Positions 46,813-59,285 of a stretch of DNA of 64,000 nucleotides are shown here, piece after piece. A model generated the notes under the pieces. The model saw only the letters and a program-made list of their open reading frames with translations, had not been told where the DNA came from and did no database searches. Source of the DNA: Ailurus styani (taxonomy: Eukaryota; Chordata; Mammalia; Carnivora; Ailuridae); assembly GCA_002007465.1 (NCBI GenBank), contig LNAC01000857.1, positions 302,191 through 366,190 of the forward strand, written 5' to 3'. The stretch's first letter is position 1; each line of letters starts with the position of its first letter. A program made the position numbers and the translations under genes.

Positions 46813-46956
46813 AGTAGCTCTAGATTAGACTTGGGGAATGTTGTGGCTGGTTAGATCTTCTGTCCAGATCACTAAAACTTTTGTGATAAGAGTAAGGCTC
46901 TTTCTCTTTCTTATCATTTGTGTGTTCAGTAAAGTAGCACTAGTAAGGGGGAGGGG

Positions 46957-46965
46957 CAAGATGGC
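46957..46965 (+). promoter_or_regulatory. YY1-type site at the L1 5' end
   Basis: CAAGATGGC, about ten bases from the L1 start, matches the YY1 core (AAGATGGC) known to set the L1 transcription start. The same word, with CGGC following, occurs at 57,764-57,775 in the other L1 5' end. Confidence 0.6.
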
Positions 46966-48251
46966 AGAGGAGTAAGAGACCCTATTTCAACCAGTCCCCT
47001 GAACTGAGCTAATCACCAGAGCACTCTGAACACCCATGAAATCAGCCTGAGTTGTAAAATTACACACTTCTGGATCTCTACCGGGGCAGAAGATCATCAT
47101 TGGAGAAGTACAGAGGATTGGGAGTGCATGGACAGATATCGGAGCATAAACAGAAGGGAGAGGGAGCCACAAGAAGCCAGCCATTGGGAAGTACTACCCC
47201 GATGCAAAAGTGCCTGCACTTGGGCACCAGAAGTAACTTGGAGATCAGGTGGCTGTGTGTTGGGAAGGGACTGATAACAGCACTCAAACAGAACAAAGGG
47301 ACTTAAGGGACAAATGCTGGAACTGGGTGGCTGCAGGTGCAGACCCAAGCCCATGGTCCCAGGAAAGCTGCAGATGGCACACGCCCACAGCCAGTGGCTG
47401 CCCGCACCTGAATGGGTCAGTGCGAGCTCCAGTCAGCGGTACCTGGGGCTGGCAGCTTCTGTGGCCACCACAGCCGCCTCCGCTGTCTCTACAGCCACAG
47501 GGGCTGAGCACACCCGGTATGAGTGTGAGCTCCAATCAGCAGTCCCAGAATGACAGGTGCCAGGTCCGGGCTTGACCCGATCAGTATCACTAGCAGTTTT
47601 GATGGCACAGGACTACATAGACAGTCAGGGGCCTCAGGTACCACTGAGATGGTGGCTGGGGGTACACACCACCTCTGCGAGGTTGAAGTGTTAACAGAAT
47701 TTGCGGAGGGGGAGTCTGTGTGTTCTGGACCATTCAAAGAGGAGCGGACTGTGGCTTCTGTATGAGGTGGACATCTGGAGGTGGACAATTTACTTTGCTC
47801 TGACCCTCCAAAACAGGTACAAAAAGCCACCAAAGAATGAAACCTACAAAGAAGAAAAGCCTGAAAAACCAGTTTCCACGGAGCCCAGCCCCTTGATAGG
47901 GGGCAGGGCAACTCCACCCAAGCAGGATTACTGAAAAACAACTTAGCAGTCCCCTCACCCAGAAGACAAGCCAAAGGAACAAGAGGGCAACAACAACAGG
48001 ATCCCCATAAAACTCTAAAACCCCCAAATCAGGGGAAAACAATATATGAAACTCCTGGTATTGCCTCACAGCCTGTATATTTCTTAGATAAAACTTCTCT
48101 CTCTCTCTCTCTCTCTTTCTTTTGATAATTCATTCCCTAGGTTCTTGTTCTTTTATTTTTTTTTACCTATTTACCATTTCAACTAGATGTTAAATACAAC
48201 ATATTCCATACTAACTTTTTAACTTGAAGTTTTTATATACATACTATTTTC

Positions 48252-48291
<40 letters not shown>

Positions 48292-48795
48292 GCTTCAGTG
48301 TAGTCCTTTTTTCCCAATTCAATACTACCTCTATATATACAACAGTTTTAATTTCCCTGTATTTCTGGAGTCTTCTAACAAAGAAAACAAGATACACACA
48401 GGAAGAACTGAAATACCCTTCCTTGCCCATATTGAGGGATTATAATCACCTTCCCCATCACCTCCCTTTCTATTTTGTGCTTTTATTTATTTTTTCTTTT
48501 TCTTTTGTTGATCTTTCTGTTTATTTTTGGTTTTGTATTGTATAAATCTTATTCCTGGAGTTCATTTTGGTTGGGTTTTTCTTTTTCTTTTTTCTTTTTG
48601 TTGGTGTTTTGTTTCTTCATTCTTGTTTTTATACTTTACAGATTTTACTCTTGGGGCTCATTATGTCTGGTTTTTTTCTCTTTTCTTTCTTTTTGGCGGT
48701 GACTTCCAATTGCTCTGAAACTTTCGAGGGTACACTTTGCCTGGATTGTGGTTGATATTTTCAGCTATACAAACCCTCAAACACTTCTCAATAGA

Positions 48796-49663
48796 ATGAC
48801 TAGGAGGAGGAACCACCAACAGAGGAAAAATTCAGAGACTGTGACCTCTGTCACAGAACTATTGGATATGGACATAAGCAAGATGTCGGAAATAAAATTC
48901 AGGGTAACAGTTACCGAGACTATGGCTAGGTTGGAGAAAACCATTAATGACAACATAGAATCTCTGAGGGCAGAAGTGAGAGCTGATCTGACAGAATGTA
49001 AATATACCGTCAGCGAGATCCAATTAATCTAGATATTCTAACTGCTAGGGTAAATGAGGCAGAAGTCAACTTAGAGATCTAGAAGACAAATTGAGAGAAA
49101 AGAAGGAACAGGGGTTAGCCTGCACCAAACAGCTCAGAAGCCATGAAAACAGAATTAGGGAAATAAATGACTCCATATAATATGTCAATGTCAGGATTAT
49201 TGGGATCCCTGAGGGGGTAGAGAGAGAGAGGACTAGAAGATATAGTTGACCAAGTCCTAGATGAAAATTTCCCTAATTGGGGGAATGTCCTAGAGGCAGA
49301 GAGGACAGCCCCCAAGATGAACGAGTCTAGAAAAACCTCCAGATATGTAATTGTGAAATTCACGAATGGTAAATTCAGAGAAAATGTCTTAAGGGCAGCT
49401 AGCAGAAGAGATTCCTTACATACAGAGGGAAGACCATCAGAATAACGTCAGACCTGTCCAAAGAAACCTAGCAAGCCAGAAAGGACTGGCAAGACATATT
49501 CAGGACACTAAATAAGAAGAACATGCAGCCAAGAATACTTTATCCAACAAGACTGACATTCACAATGGATGGAGAGGTAAAGAGCTTCCAAGACCAGCAA
49601 GGTTTAAAAGATTATGTGACCACCAAAAAGGCACTACAAGAAATATCAAGGGGGGTTCTATAA
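48796..49663 (+). pseudogene. L1 ORF1 (RNA-binding chaperone), broken
   Basis: The start at 48,796 opens with a basic MTRRRNHQQRKN and continues as a coiled-coil-like segment to a stop at 49,030-49,032. Homologous sequence continues in other frames to about 49,663, including an RRM/C-terminal-like region near 49,340-49,620. ORF1 protein normally coats L1 RNA as a trimer; this copy cannot make it. Confidence 0.75.
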
Positions 49664-49741
49664 AAGAAGAAAGACCCCAAGAGTGATATAGAACAGAAAT
49701 TTACAAAGACAATTTATAGAAACAAGGACTTCACAGGAAAC

Positions 49742-52700
49742 ATGATGTCAATAAAAAGTTATCCTTCAATAATCACTCTCAAACTGAGCAGCCTGAATGC
49801 CCCTATGCAATGGTACAAGGTTGCAGACTGGATAAAATGACAGGACCCATCCATATGCTGTCTACAAGAGACACATTTGGAACCTAAAGATACATCCAGA
49901 CTGAAAGTCAAGGGATGGAGAACCATCTTTCATGCCAAACAGCCCCAAAAGAAAGCTTGGGTAGTCATTCTCATATCAGTTAAATTAGATTTTAAGCTAA
50001 AGACTACAGTTAGAGATAGAAAAGGACACTACATCATTCTTAAAGGGTCTGTCCACCAAGAAGACCCAAAAATTGTAAATATTTATGCCCCCAATATGAA
50101 AGCAGTCAACTACATAAGACAACTGTTAATCGAAATAAAGAGTCCTACTGATAAGAATACATTAATTGTAAGGGATCTTAACACACCACTCTCAGCAATA
50201 GACAGATCATCTAAGCAGAAAATCAACAAAGAAAGAAGCACTTTGAATAACACTTTGGACCAGATGGACCTCATAGATATATACGGAACATTCCACCCTA
50301 AAACAACAGAATACTCATTCTTCTCAAGCTCACATGGAACTTGTTCCAGAATAGACCGTATACTGGGTCACAAATCAGATCCTACCCAATACCAAAAGAC
50401 TGAGATGATTCCCAGCATATTCTCAGACCACAATGCTTTGAAACTGGAACTCAACCACAAGAAAAAGTTTGGAAGAAATTCAAGCACTTGGCAGCTAAAG
50501 ACCATCCTGCTCAAGAATGTTTGAATCAACCAGGAAATCAAAGAAGAATTTAAACAATTCATGGAAACCCTGAGTTTCCATCAGTCCAAAACCTATGGGA
50601 TACGGCAAAGTTAGTCCTAAGGAGGAAACACATAACAATCCAAGCCTCACTCAAGCAAATTGAAAAATCCCGAATAGACAAATTCTCTTTACACCTTAAA
50701 GAACTGGAGAATCAACAACAAATTGAGCCAAACCCACACACAAGAAAGGAAATAATTAAGATTAGAGCAGAGATTAATCAGATAGAAACCAGAGAAACAG
50801 TAGAACACATCAACAAAATTAGAAGCTTGCTCCTTGAAGGAATTAATAAGATCAATCACCACTGGCCAGACTAGTCCAAAAGAAAAAAGAAAGGACCCAA
50901 ATTAATAAAATTATGAATGAAATGGGGGAGATCACGACTAACACCAAGGAAATAGAAACAATCATCAGAAACTTTTATCAACAGTTATATGTCAATAAGT
51001 TTAGCAACCTAGAAGAAATGGATGCATTCCTCGAAACCCATAAACTTCCAAGACTGAAACAGGAAGAAATTGACAACCCAAATAAACCAATAACCAGTAA
51101 CAAGATTGAAGCAGTGATCAACAACCTCCCAAAAAACAAGAGTCCAGGACCTAATGGATTCCCTGGGGAATTCTACCAAACATTCAAAGAAGAAATAATA
51201 CTTATTGTCCTGAAGCTGTCTCAAAAAATAGAAACAGAAAGTAAACTTCCAGTCTCTTTCTATAAAGCGAGGATTACCTTGATCCTAAAAGCAAGCAAAA
51301 ACCCCATAAAAAAGGAGAATTTCAGACCAGTATCCCTGATGAATATGAATGACAAGATTCTCAACAAGATCCTAGCTAACAGGATCCAATAGTACATTAA
51401 AAAGATTATCCACCACAACCAGACTGGATTTATTCCTGGGATGCAAGTGTGGTTCAACATTTGCAAATCAATCAGTGTGATAGAACAAGTCCATGAGAGA
51501 AGAGAGAAAAACCATATGGTCCTCTCAATTGATGCAGAATAAGCATTTGACAACATACAGCATCCGTTCCTGATTAAAACTCTTCATAGTATAGGGATAA
51601 AGGGAGCATTCCTTAACTTCATAAATTCCATCTATGAAAAACCCACAGTGAATATCATTCTCGAAAGCTGAGAGCCTTCTTGTTGAGATCAAGAACACAA
51701 CAAGGATGCCCACTCTCACCACTATAATTCAACCTAGTACTAGAAACCTAGAAACAGCAATCAGACAACAACAAGAAAAATAAAAGGTATTCAAACTGGC
51801 AAAGAAGTCAAACTCTCTGTCTTCACAGATGACATGATACTTTATGGGGAAAAGCCAAAAGACTCCACCCCAAAATTACTAGAACTCATACAGCAATTTA
51901 TTAATGTAGCAGGATATAAAATGCACAGAAATCAGTTGCTTTCTTATACACTAACAATGAAACTCTAGAAAGGGAAATTAGAGAATCGATTTCATTTACA
52001 ATAGTACTGAAAACCATAAGATACCTTGGAATAAACCTAACCAAATAGGTAAATTATTGATACTCAAAGAACTACAGAACACTCATGAAATAAATTCAAG
52101 AAGACACAAAAAGATGGAAAAAATAGTCCATGCTCATGGATCAGAAGAATAAATATTGTTAAAATGTCTATGCTTCCCAGAGCAACATATACTTTGAACA
52201 CCATCCTGATAAAAATACCATCGGTATTTTTCAAAGTGCTGGAATGAACCATCCAAAAATTTGTATGGAACCGGAAAAGACCCCAAATCTCCAAGGAAAT
52301 GCTGAAAAAGAACAATGAAGTGGAGGCACTACGTTGCCGGATTTCAAGCTTTACTATCAAACTCTGATCACCAAGACAGCATGATACTGGCACAGAAACA
52401 GACACATAGACCAATGGAACAGAGTAGAGAGTCCAGATATGGACCGTCAACTCTATCATCAAATAATATTTGACAAAGCAGGAAAAAATACCCAGTGGGA
52501 AAAAGTCTCTTCAATAAATGGTGCTGGGGAACTAGGACAGCTATGTAGAGAAGAATGAAACTCGACCATTCTCTTACACCATACACAAAGATAAACTCAA
52601 AATGGATGAAAGACCTCAATGTGAGACAAGAATCCATAAAAATCATAGAGGAGAACATGGGCAGTAACCTCTTTGACATCAGCCACAGTAACTTCTTTCA

Positions 52701-53470
52701 AGACCCGTCTCTGAAGCCAAGGGAAACTAAAGTGAAAATGAACTTTTGGGACTTCATCAAGATAAAAAGCTTCTGCACAGCAAAGGAAACAGTCAACAAA
52801 ACAAAGATGGAACCCACGGAATGGGAGATGATATTTGCAAATGATGGTACAGACAAAGGGCTGATATCTAAGATCTATAAAGAACACTTCAAACTCAATA
52901 CCCAAATACCAGATAACCAAGTCAAAAAATGGGCAGAAGACATGAACAGACACATCTCCAAAGAAGACATACAAATGGCTAACAGACACAGGAAAAAAAA
53001 TATTCATCATCATTAGCCATCAGTGAAACTCAAATCAAAACCATATTGAGATACCACCTTACACCTGTTAGAATGGCCAAAATTAAGACAGGAAACAACA
53101 AATGTGGGAGAGGATGTGGAGAAAGGGGAACCCTCTTACACTGTTGGTGGGAATGCAAGTTGGTACAGCCACTTTGGAAAACAGTGTGGAGATATCTCAA
53201 AAAATTAAAAATAGAGCTATCCTATGACCCTGCAATTTCGCTATTAGGTATTTACCCCAAAGTTACAGATCTAGTGAAAAGAAGGGCCATATGTACCCCA
53301 ATGTTCATAGCAGCAATGGCCACAATTGCCGAACTGTAGAAAGAGCTAAGATGCCCTTCAACAGATGAATGGATAAAGAAGATATAGTCCATATATAGAA
53401 TGGGATATTATGAATTCCATCAGAAGGGATGAAATACCCAACTTTTGTATCAACATGGATAGGACTGAAG
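49742..53470 (+). pseudogene. L1 ORF2 (endonuclease/reverse transcriptase), broken
   Basis: From the ATG at 49,742 the frame meets a TGA after about 32 codons, then stays open at 49,877-50,524 across the endonuclease domain (QETHLEP near 49,866; SDHN near 50,427). A conserved GDFN-type segment is changed to RDLN near 50,176. The RT domain is readable at 50,913-51,392, and the polymerase motif reads FTDD at 51,822-51,833, where FADD is usual. The C-terminal Cys-rich segment lies near 53,100-53,160. Several stops and frameshifts in between make it inactive. Confidence 0.85.
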
Positions 53471-53819
53471 GCGATTATGTTGAGTGAAACATGTCAAGCA
53501 GAGAAAGTCAATTATCATATGGTTTTACTTACTTGTGGAGCATAAAGAATAATATGGATGACATTAGGAGAAAGAAAGGAAAAGTGAAGTGTGGTAAATT
53601 GGAGGGGGAGATGAAGCATGAGAGACTGTGGACTCTGAGAAACCAACTGATGGTTGTGGAGGGGAGGAGGTAGGGGGTATGGATGAGCTTGGTGGTGGGT
53701 ATTATGGAGGGCACATATGGCACAGAGCACTGGATGTGGTGCATAAACAATGAATCTTGGAACACTGAAAAAATAAAATTAAATTTTAAAAAACCCCAGA
53801 AAACGAAATAAATAAACCC

Positions 53820-54440
53820 CAAATTTTAGAGACTCCATTGTGCAGACTTGCACTATTCCTCCCAACTAGCGTTTCCCCACACTTTTTGCCTTTTGCCAGC
53901 TGGTCTCTAGAAAGCAGCCACACAACTGTGTTGCAGTTCACAATTTATGGAAAAATAAAGCATAAAGCCACCACTGATCTCACCTGGCTTCCTTGGTCCT
54001 ATGCTTGGGAAAAGTGCAGTATATTGGTGCCAATGTTTCTTCTTGCAGTCCAGAGAATCCTGACCGTTCTGTCACTGCTGGGATTCCTCTATGCTTTGTC
54101 CCCTGAGTACCTTTAAACCAGGCATGTTCCCCATGGCAGTGGACTTCTAAAAGTACAAATTCTATACTCTACTGCTCATAATGCTATGTAGTATCCTCCA
54201 TAAACAGGCTCTGTTCCCACTGCCATATCCATGGCTATATCTCCTCTGAGTCTATTCTCTGTCCCTCCTACCTTTTAAAAGGTGATTTCTTTTCTACCTG
54301 TAGACTTGCAGTTTTTGTTCTCTCAGACTACCAATTGATTTCTTGGTGTTAAAAATAATTTGGTAGCTACCTAACTGTGTTTTAGAGGTGGGAGGAGCTT
54401 AGGGTCCCCCTACTTCTCCACCATCTTTACTCCTCCCCCA
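53820..54440 (-). mobile_element. L1 5'UTR fragment with its 5' terminus at 54,440
   Basis: The complement starts at 54,440 with GGGGGAGGAGTAAAGATGGTG and continues leftwards as L1 5'UTR. The 5' end is intact but the rest of that element is not adjacent in order. Confidence 0.65.
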
Positions 54441-55085
54441 CGTCTTCTTTATGCATTCAACAGTCAGTGGACACTTGGTTTGCTTCCATAATTTGGCTAT
54501 TGTAGATATCGCTGAAATAAACTTTAGGATGCATGTATCCCTCTGAATTAGTATTTTTTGGGGGGGGAGTAGGGATGTGGATAAATACCTAGCACTGTAA
54601 TTGCCGGATCATAGAGTAATTTTAATTTTAAATTTTTGAGGAACCTCCATACTGTTTTCAAAGTGCTACAACAGTTTGCCTTCCCACCAATAGCACGAGA
54701 GGGTTTCCTCTTCTCTGCATCCTCACTAACTCCTGTTGTTTCTTGTATTGTTGATTTTAGCCACTGTGACAGGTGTGAGGTGATATCTCATTGTAATTTT
54801 AATTTACAGTTCCTTGATGATGCATGGTGTTGAGCATATTTTCATGTATTTGTTGGCAATCTGTATGACTTCTTTGGAAAAAATGTCTCTTCATATATTC
54901 TGCACATTTTTAAATTGGATTATTCCTTTTTTGGGGTGTTGAGATTTATAAGCTTTTTATGTATTTTGGATACTAACAACTTATGAGGTATGCCATTTGC
55001 AAATGTCCTCCCTTATTCCATAGTTGCCTTAGTTTTGTTGACTATTTCCTTCACTCTAAAAAAGTGTACAAAGCACAATTTGAGA
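54441..55085 (-). mobile_element. Old L1 ORF2 C-terminal fragment
   Basis: Complement wording of the ORF2 end: CCTCCATACTGTTTTCAAAG, GGTGTGAGGTGATATCTCAT, TTTTGTTGACTATTTCC. Decayed. Confidence 0.75.
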
Positions 55086-55090
55086 GAGTA

Positions 55091-55258
55091 ACTAGCACGC
55101 CTTGGTGCCTTGGTGGTGCACTTGGTTAAACATCTGACTCTTAGTTTTGGCTCAGGTCATGATCTGAGGGTTGTGGAATAAATCCCTGCATCAGCCTCCA
55201 TGCTCAGTGTGAAGTCTGCTTAGGACCCTTTCTCCCTTTGCCCCTCCCCACTTAAATA
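55091..55258 (+). mobile_element. Old CAN-SINE
   Basis: A divergent SINE: CCTTGGTGGTGCACTTGGTT head, GGCTCAGGTCATGATCTGAG and AAATAAATAAATTT tail, then an AT-rich run at 55,259-55,345 that grew from the tail. Confidence 0.85.
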
Positions 55259-55345
55259 AATAAATTTTATATATATATATAATTTATAGATTATATATAT
55301 AAATTATATATATAATTTATTTATTTATATGTGTATATATACATT

Positions 55346-55677
55346 TATAGTTATTATTATTGTTGTTATTATTATTTGCCCCAGGGGTACAGGTCTGTGA
55401 ACCATCAAGCTTATACCTTTCACAGCATTCACCATAGCATAAACCTTCCCCAATGTCCATAACCCATCCACCCTATCCCTACCCTCCCACCCCCCAGTAA
55501 CCCTCGGTTGTTTTGTGAGATTCGGAGTCTCTTATAGTTTGTCTCCTTCCCAATCCCATCTTGTTTCATTATATTTCCCTCTCTACCCCCCACGACCCCA
55601 CACCCTGCCCCTCAAGTTCCTCATATCAGAGAGATCATATGATAATTGTCTTTCTCTGATTGACTTATTTTGCTCAG
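55346..55677 (-). mobile_element. L1 3' end, 5'-truncated
   Basis: Complement of the young L1 3'UTR (CCAGGGGTACAGGTCTGTGA, CCCAATGTCCATAACCC, GATCATATGATAATTGTC), with a TTATTATTG-rich tail at its left end. Confidence 0.9.
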
Positions 55678-55843
55678 CCACATGTCCAGCCAGACAGCAA
55701 AATATAGTACCTACACACAGTATGCAAAATGAGTAAATATACACAAGACCACACTTTCAAATTTAGTAAAAGTGCCAATTCTGCCAATCTATAGAAAAAG
55801 CAAAGCAAAGAAATCAAAACAGGAGCACAGGGTATAAGCTCCT

Positions 55844-55974
55844 AAAGAAAGAAAGAAAGAAAGAAGAAGAAGAAGAAGAAGAAGAAGAAGAAGAAGAAGA
55901 AGAAGAAGAAGAAGAAGAAGAAGAACAACAACAACAACAACAACAACAACAGCAGCAGCAGCAGCAACAACAAA
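55844..55974. repeat. Composite microsatellite (AAAG, GAA, CAA, CAG)
   Basis: Successive pure runs: (AAAG)n 55,844-55,862, (GAA)~20 55,863-55,924, (CAA)~9 55,925-55,950, (CAG)~5 55,951-55,965, then CAA again. The short open frame across it on the reverse strand is a by-product. Confidence 0.95.
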
Positions 55975-55995
55975 ATGGAAAGAAAAGGGTAAGTA

Positions 55996-57750
55996 AAACA
56001 GAAAGCAATAATATGCTTGGTACAGAATTTAGAGTTATGACTGTAAAGATATATATCAGGTGGGGAAAGACTGGATGAGTTCAGTGAGACCTGCAGTAAA
56101 GAGATAGAAAATACTTAAAAGAACCAGAGTTGAAGAATTCAATAACTAAAATTAAAAGGAAGACTATAATGGGAATCAATGGTAGGTTAGAGTATGTAGA
56201 AGAAATTCTCAGTGATCAGGAAGACAGAGGAATGGGAGCACACAAGCTGTTGAGTGAGAAGAGAAACAATTTTTTTAATTAAATGGAAAACACTATGGAG
56301 GTTTCTCAAGATATTAAGAATAGACCTACCCTACAACCCAACAATTGCACTACTGGATATTTATCCCAAAGATACAAACGTAGTGAAAAGAAGGGGAATG
56401 TGCACATGCACCCCAGTATTCATAGCAGCAATATCCACAATACCCCAACTGTGGAAGGAGCTAGATGCCCTTAAACAGATGAATGGATAAAGAAGATATG
56501 GTACATATGCACAGTGGAATATTATTCAGCCATCAGAAAGGATGAACACCCACCATTTGCATCAACATAAATGGAACTGGAGGGGATTATGTTAAGTGAA
56601 GTAAATCAAACAGTGAAAGACAATTATCATATAGTTTCACTCATACATGGAACATAAGCAATAGCACGGAGGGCCATAGAAGAAAGGAGGGAAATCCAAA
56701 AGTGGAGAAATCAGAGAGGGAGATGAACCATGAGAGACTATGGGCCCTGAGAAACAATCTGAGGGTTACAGAGGGTAGGAGAGTAGGGGGAGGGGTAACA
56801 GGATGATGGGTATTGAGGGCATATGCTGTGATGAACACTGAATGTTATACTTAACTCATGAATTGTTGAGCACTGCATCAAGGACTAATTACATACTGTA
56901 CAGTGGCTAACTGAACATAATAATAAAACAAATAAAGTGAGTATAAATTGAGGTCTTTTTATAAAATGAAGACAACACCATGAAAACAAATATTCATATT
57001 ATTGGTGTCCCAGACAAAAGAGAAAGTTTTAGAAATATTATTTGAAGAAATAATAACTGAAAACTTTCATAACCTAAGGAAGGAAACAGAAAACCACATT
57101 CAGGAAGCACAGAAATTTCCAAAGACAATCTTCCCAAGGAAGTTTACACCACACTACATAATGATTAGAATATCAAAGATTGAAGATAAAGGGAGGATCC
57201 TAAAAGCAGCAAGAAAGAAATAAAAGTTACCTACAAGGGAAAACCTGTAAGGCAGTCAGCTGATTTTTGAGCAGAAACAGTGTGGGCCAAAAGGAATGGC
57301 AGGATATATTCAAATTGATGAAAAGGAAGGAAAAAACTTACAGCCAGGAACACTCTACACTGAAAGGTTATCATTAAAATTTGGAAGAAAGAAAATACTC
57401 TTCCCACACAGTCAAAAGATAAAGGACTTTATCACCACCAAACGAGCTTTACAAGGAATGTTGAAGGAATTTAAGTGTAAAAGAAATGGCAAAAATAATC
57501 ATAAGAAAATTATGAAAATATTGAAAATATAACAACATATGCATAAAACATGAAGGAGGGAGTAAAAAGGGAAGAGGAGAAAAAGACAGTTGTTCTTTTT
57601 TTTCAGAATATCTTTGAACTTAAATGACCGCCAAATTCATATAGAGTGCAATTTTATATAAGACGCTATATAGGAACCTCATGGTAACCACAAACCCAAA
57701 ACTTATTATGGATACCCAAAAAATAAAGAGAAAACCAAAGAAAACATTAT
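55996..57750 (+). mobile_element. Old L1 ORF1 region split by a younger L1
   Basis: The pieces 55,996-56,262 and 56,935-57,750 read as one decayed plus-sense L1 ORF1 and inter-ORF region (CCACACTACATAATGATTAG, GAGCAGAAACAGTGTGGGCC, AGGAACACTCTACACTGAAA, CCTCATGGTAACCACAAACC). Short open pieces at 57,002-57,223 and 57,296-57,532 retain ORF1 C-terminal wording. Confidence 0.75.
56263..56932 (+). mobile_element. L1 ORF2 end and 3'UTR, nested
   Basis: The ORF2 C-terminal end (AAATGGAAAACACTATGGAG; ATGAATGGATAAAGAAGATA), the 3'UTR and the terminal CAGTGGCTAACTGAACATAA motif, with an A-rich tail, interrupt the older L1 ORF1. Confidence 0.88.
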
Positions 57751-57754
57751 AAGG

Positions 57755-59285
57755 AGGGAGGGACAAGATGGCGGCAGAGTAGGGGACTTTGTTTCATCAG
57801 GTCCCTTGAATATAGCTGGATATCTATCAAACCATTCTGAACACACATGAATTCAGCCTGAGATGTAAGAAAATTTATCTGGAACTCTACAAGCAGCAAA
57901 ACAACTACTTTTTGCGAGGTAGGAGGTTCAGGCCCTGAATCTTTGGGGTAAATATCAGAAGACAAATGGAGTGTGGAGGGAGACTCCATAAGCCAGGCAC
58001 TAGAAAGTGATATAACACCAGAGCACAAAATCAGAACCCTCAGAAATATTCTCCAGGGAGAGACATCCCTTTCTGAAAAGGGCACAGGGGATGAATACGA
58101 TGGAAGTATAGGTGGATCATTGTTTTCTCAAGATCCCAGGAGACTGGAAAAGGCACGGGGGAGCCTGAACTGATAGAGTGCCCAAGCAATGGAGCAGGGA
58201 GATTGGTTATGGTCAGTGAGCCGAGAAGGTACTTTCAGCTCTGGTAACCATAAACCACAAGCCAGGATGGTAAGGAAACTGCTCTCTGCCTGAGCATGCT
58301 GAAAAGGACTAGAAGGTGCAGACTGTTTAACATCCCAGGGGAGATATGAAACAGCTTGTGCCCACAACTGAGCAACAATTCTCAGAGCAGTGTGGCTCCA
58401 AAAATGACACTGTGGTGACACCCAGCCATGATCTGGGAGCTGCAGAAGAGGGTGTATCTGTGAGCCCATGGCAGCTTTCAACTGCAAAGGCACGAAGCAC
58501 AGAGACGCTCTCAGGTCCCTGGAACACCCTGGGAGAGTTGCAGCATGTGCGAATATTTCAAGTCTGGGCAGTTTAGTACACACAGCAATGGAGATGGGTT
58601 GAACTGAAGGGTTTATTGAATAAAGGGGACTGTGAACTTGTGGCTCTGGGCCAGAGATTCCAGCATGGCCGTATTTGATCTGACATTCTAAAGAGGTCAG
58701 GAAAGCCACCAGGGAACAAAAGCCACAAACAGGACCAATTCATATTAAGCCCAACCCCCTGACAAAGGGTGGGGCAACTCCACCCAGACAAAGATTCCTG
58801 AGAAGTTGAGCAGCACGCCCCTCCCTCTGAAGACAGACTAAAAGAACAGTTGAATGACAAGCTTGTTTCCCATAGGACCATAAAACACCAATGCCAGGGG
58901 AAAATAATATAGGGAGCTCCAGGTGTTCCCTCATGACTCATTTATACTTAAGGCTAAAATTTTACATTTCTTTTTTGTATCTCTTCTTTCTTCTCTTTCA
59001 TTCATTCTTTTCCTTTTTTTCATTTTTTACTTACTCTGTTAGCATATCAAACAGATGCTTATTTCCAAGCTTCTGTTTTAAGTCACTTTTAACTTTTTTT
59101 TACATACCTACATTTCACAGATTTATGCCCCATACTAGTGCATTACACACACACATAAATACATACTGATTTCTTTGCAATATTGGGATATAGTGTCTTC
59201 TAAAACAGATACCAAAAAATCAATCAGGAACAGACAGATCACCCTGCTTTGTCAAACCTGAGAGATTATAGACTCTCCCCGCCAC
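57755..59285 (+). mobile_element. L1 5'UTR, rest replaced by another L1
   Basis: The sequence starts with GGGAGGGACAAGATGGCGGC (YY1-type site 57,764-57,775) and is related to the 5'UTR at 46,947-48,790, including the pyrimidine-rich part at 58,960-59,060. It stops where the minus-strand L1 begins at about 59,290. The 193-codon reverse-strand open frame at 58,128-58,709 lies in this UTR and has no support. Confidence 0.8.

Larger units (their letters stand above)
40605..46949 (-). mobile_element. Tigger1-like DNA transposon relic, split by nested insertions
   Basis: The outer end at about 40,608 resembles a Tigger terminal repeat (AGGCATAACTTGGACATATT). The pieces 40,605-41,670, 42,108-42,176, 42,386-42,654, 46,166-46,392 and about 46,813-46,949 read continuously as the complement of a pogo/Tigger-type transposase gene, from C-terminal sequence and 3' region on the left toward the N-terminus on the right. 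Typical words are CTGATCAGGGTGCTGGTAGC, CACCAGGAGTAGAATCCATC, ATCAGAGCTCTGGGGTGACC and GGGAATGTTGTGGCTGGTTA. The N-terminal end and second terminal repeat are missing. No intact frame remains. Confidence 0.85.
46947..53793 (+). mobile_element. Full-length but inactive L1
   Basis: The element runs ~6.85 kb from the 5' start (GGGGAGGGGCAAGATGGC) through a ~1.85-kb 5'UTR, broken ORF1, broken ORF2 and a 3'UTR to an A-rich tail at 53,769-53,792. It is the only L1 in the window with both ends. Microsatellites in its 5'UTR are (CT)n at 48,090-48,117 and (GATA)n at 48,254-48,290. No target duplication is visible, and the Tigger1 sequence on the left does not resume on the right. Confidence 0.9.

Noticed and set aside
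47489..47974. 161-codon reverse-strand open frame
   Set aside because: Antisense to the 5'UTR of the full-length L1. GC-rich UTRs often show such frames.
55814..56008. Open frame rich in Cys and Ser runs
   Set aside because: Translation of the composite microsatellite.
58128..58709. 193-codon reverse-strand open frame
   Set aside because: Antisense to a second L1 5'UTR. Antisense L1 ORFs are known in primates, but nothing here shows conservation or a start context.
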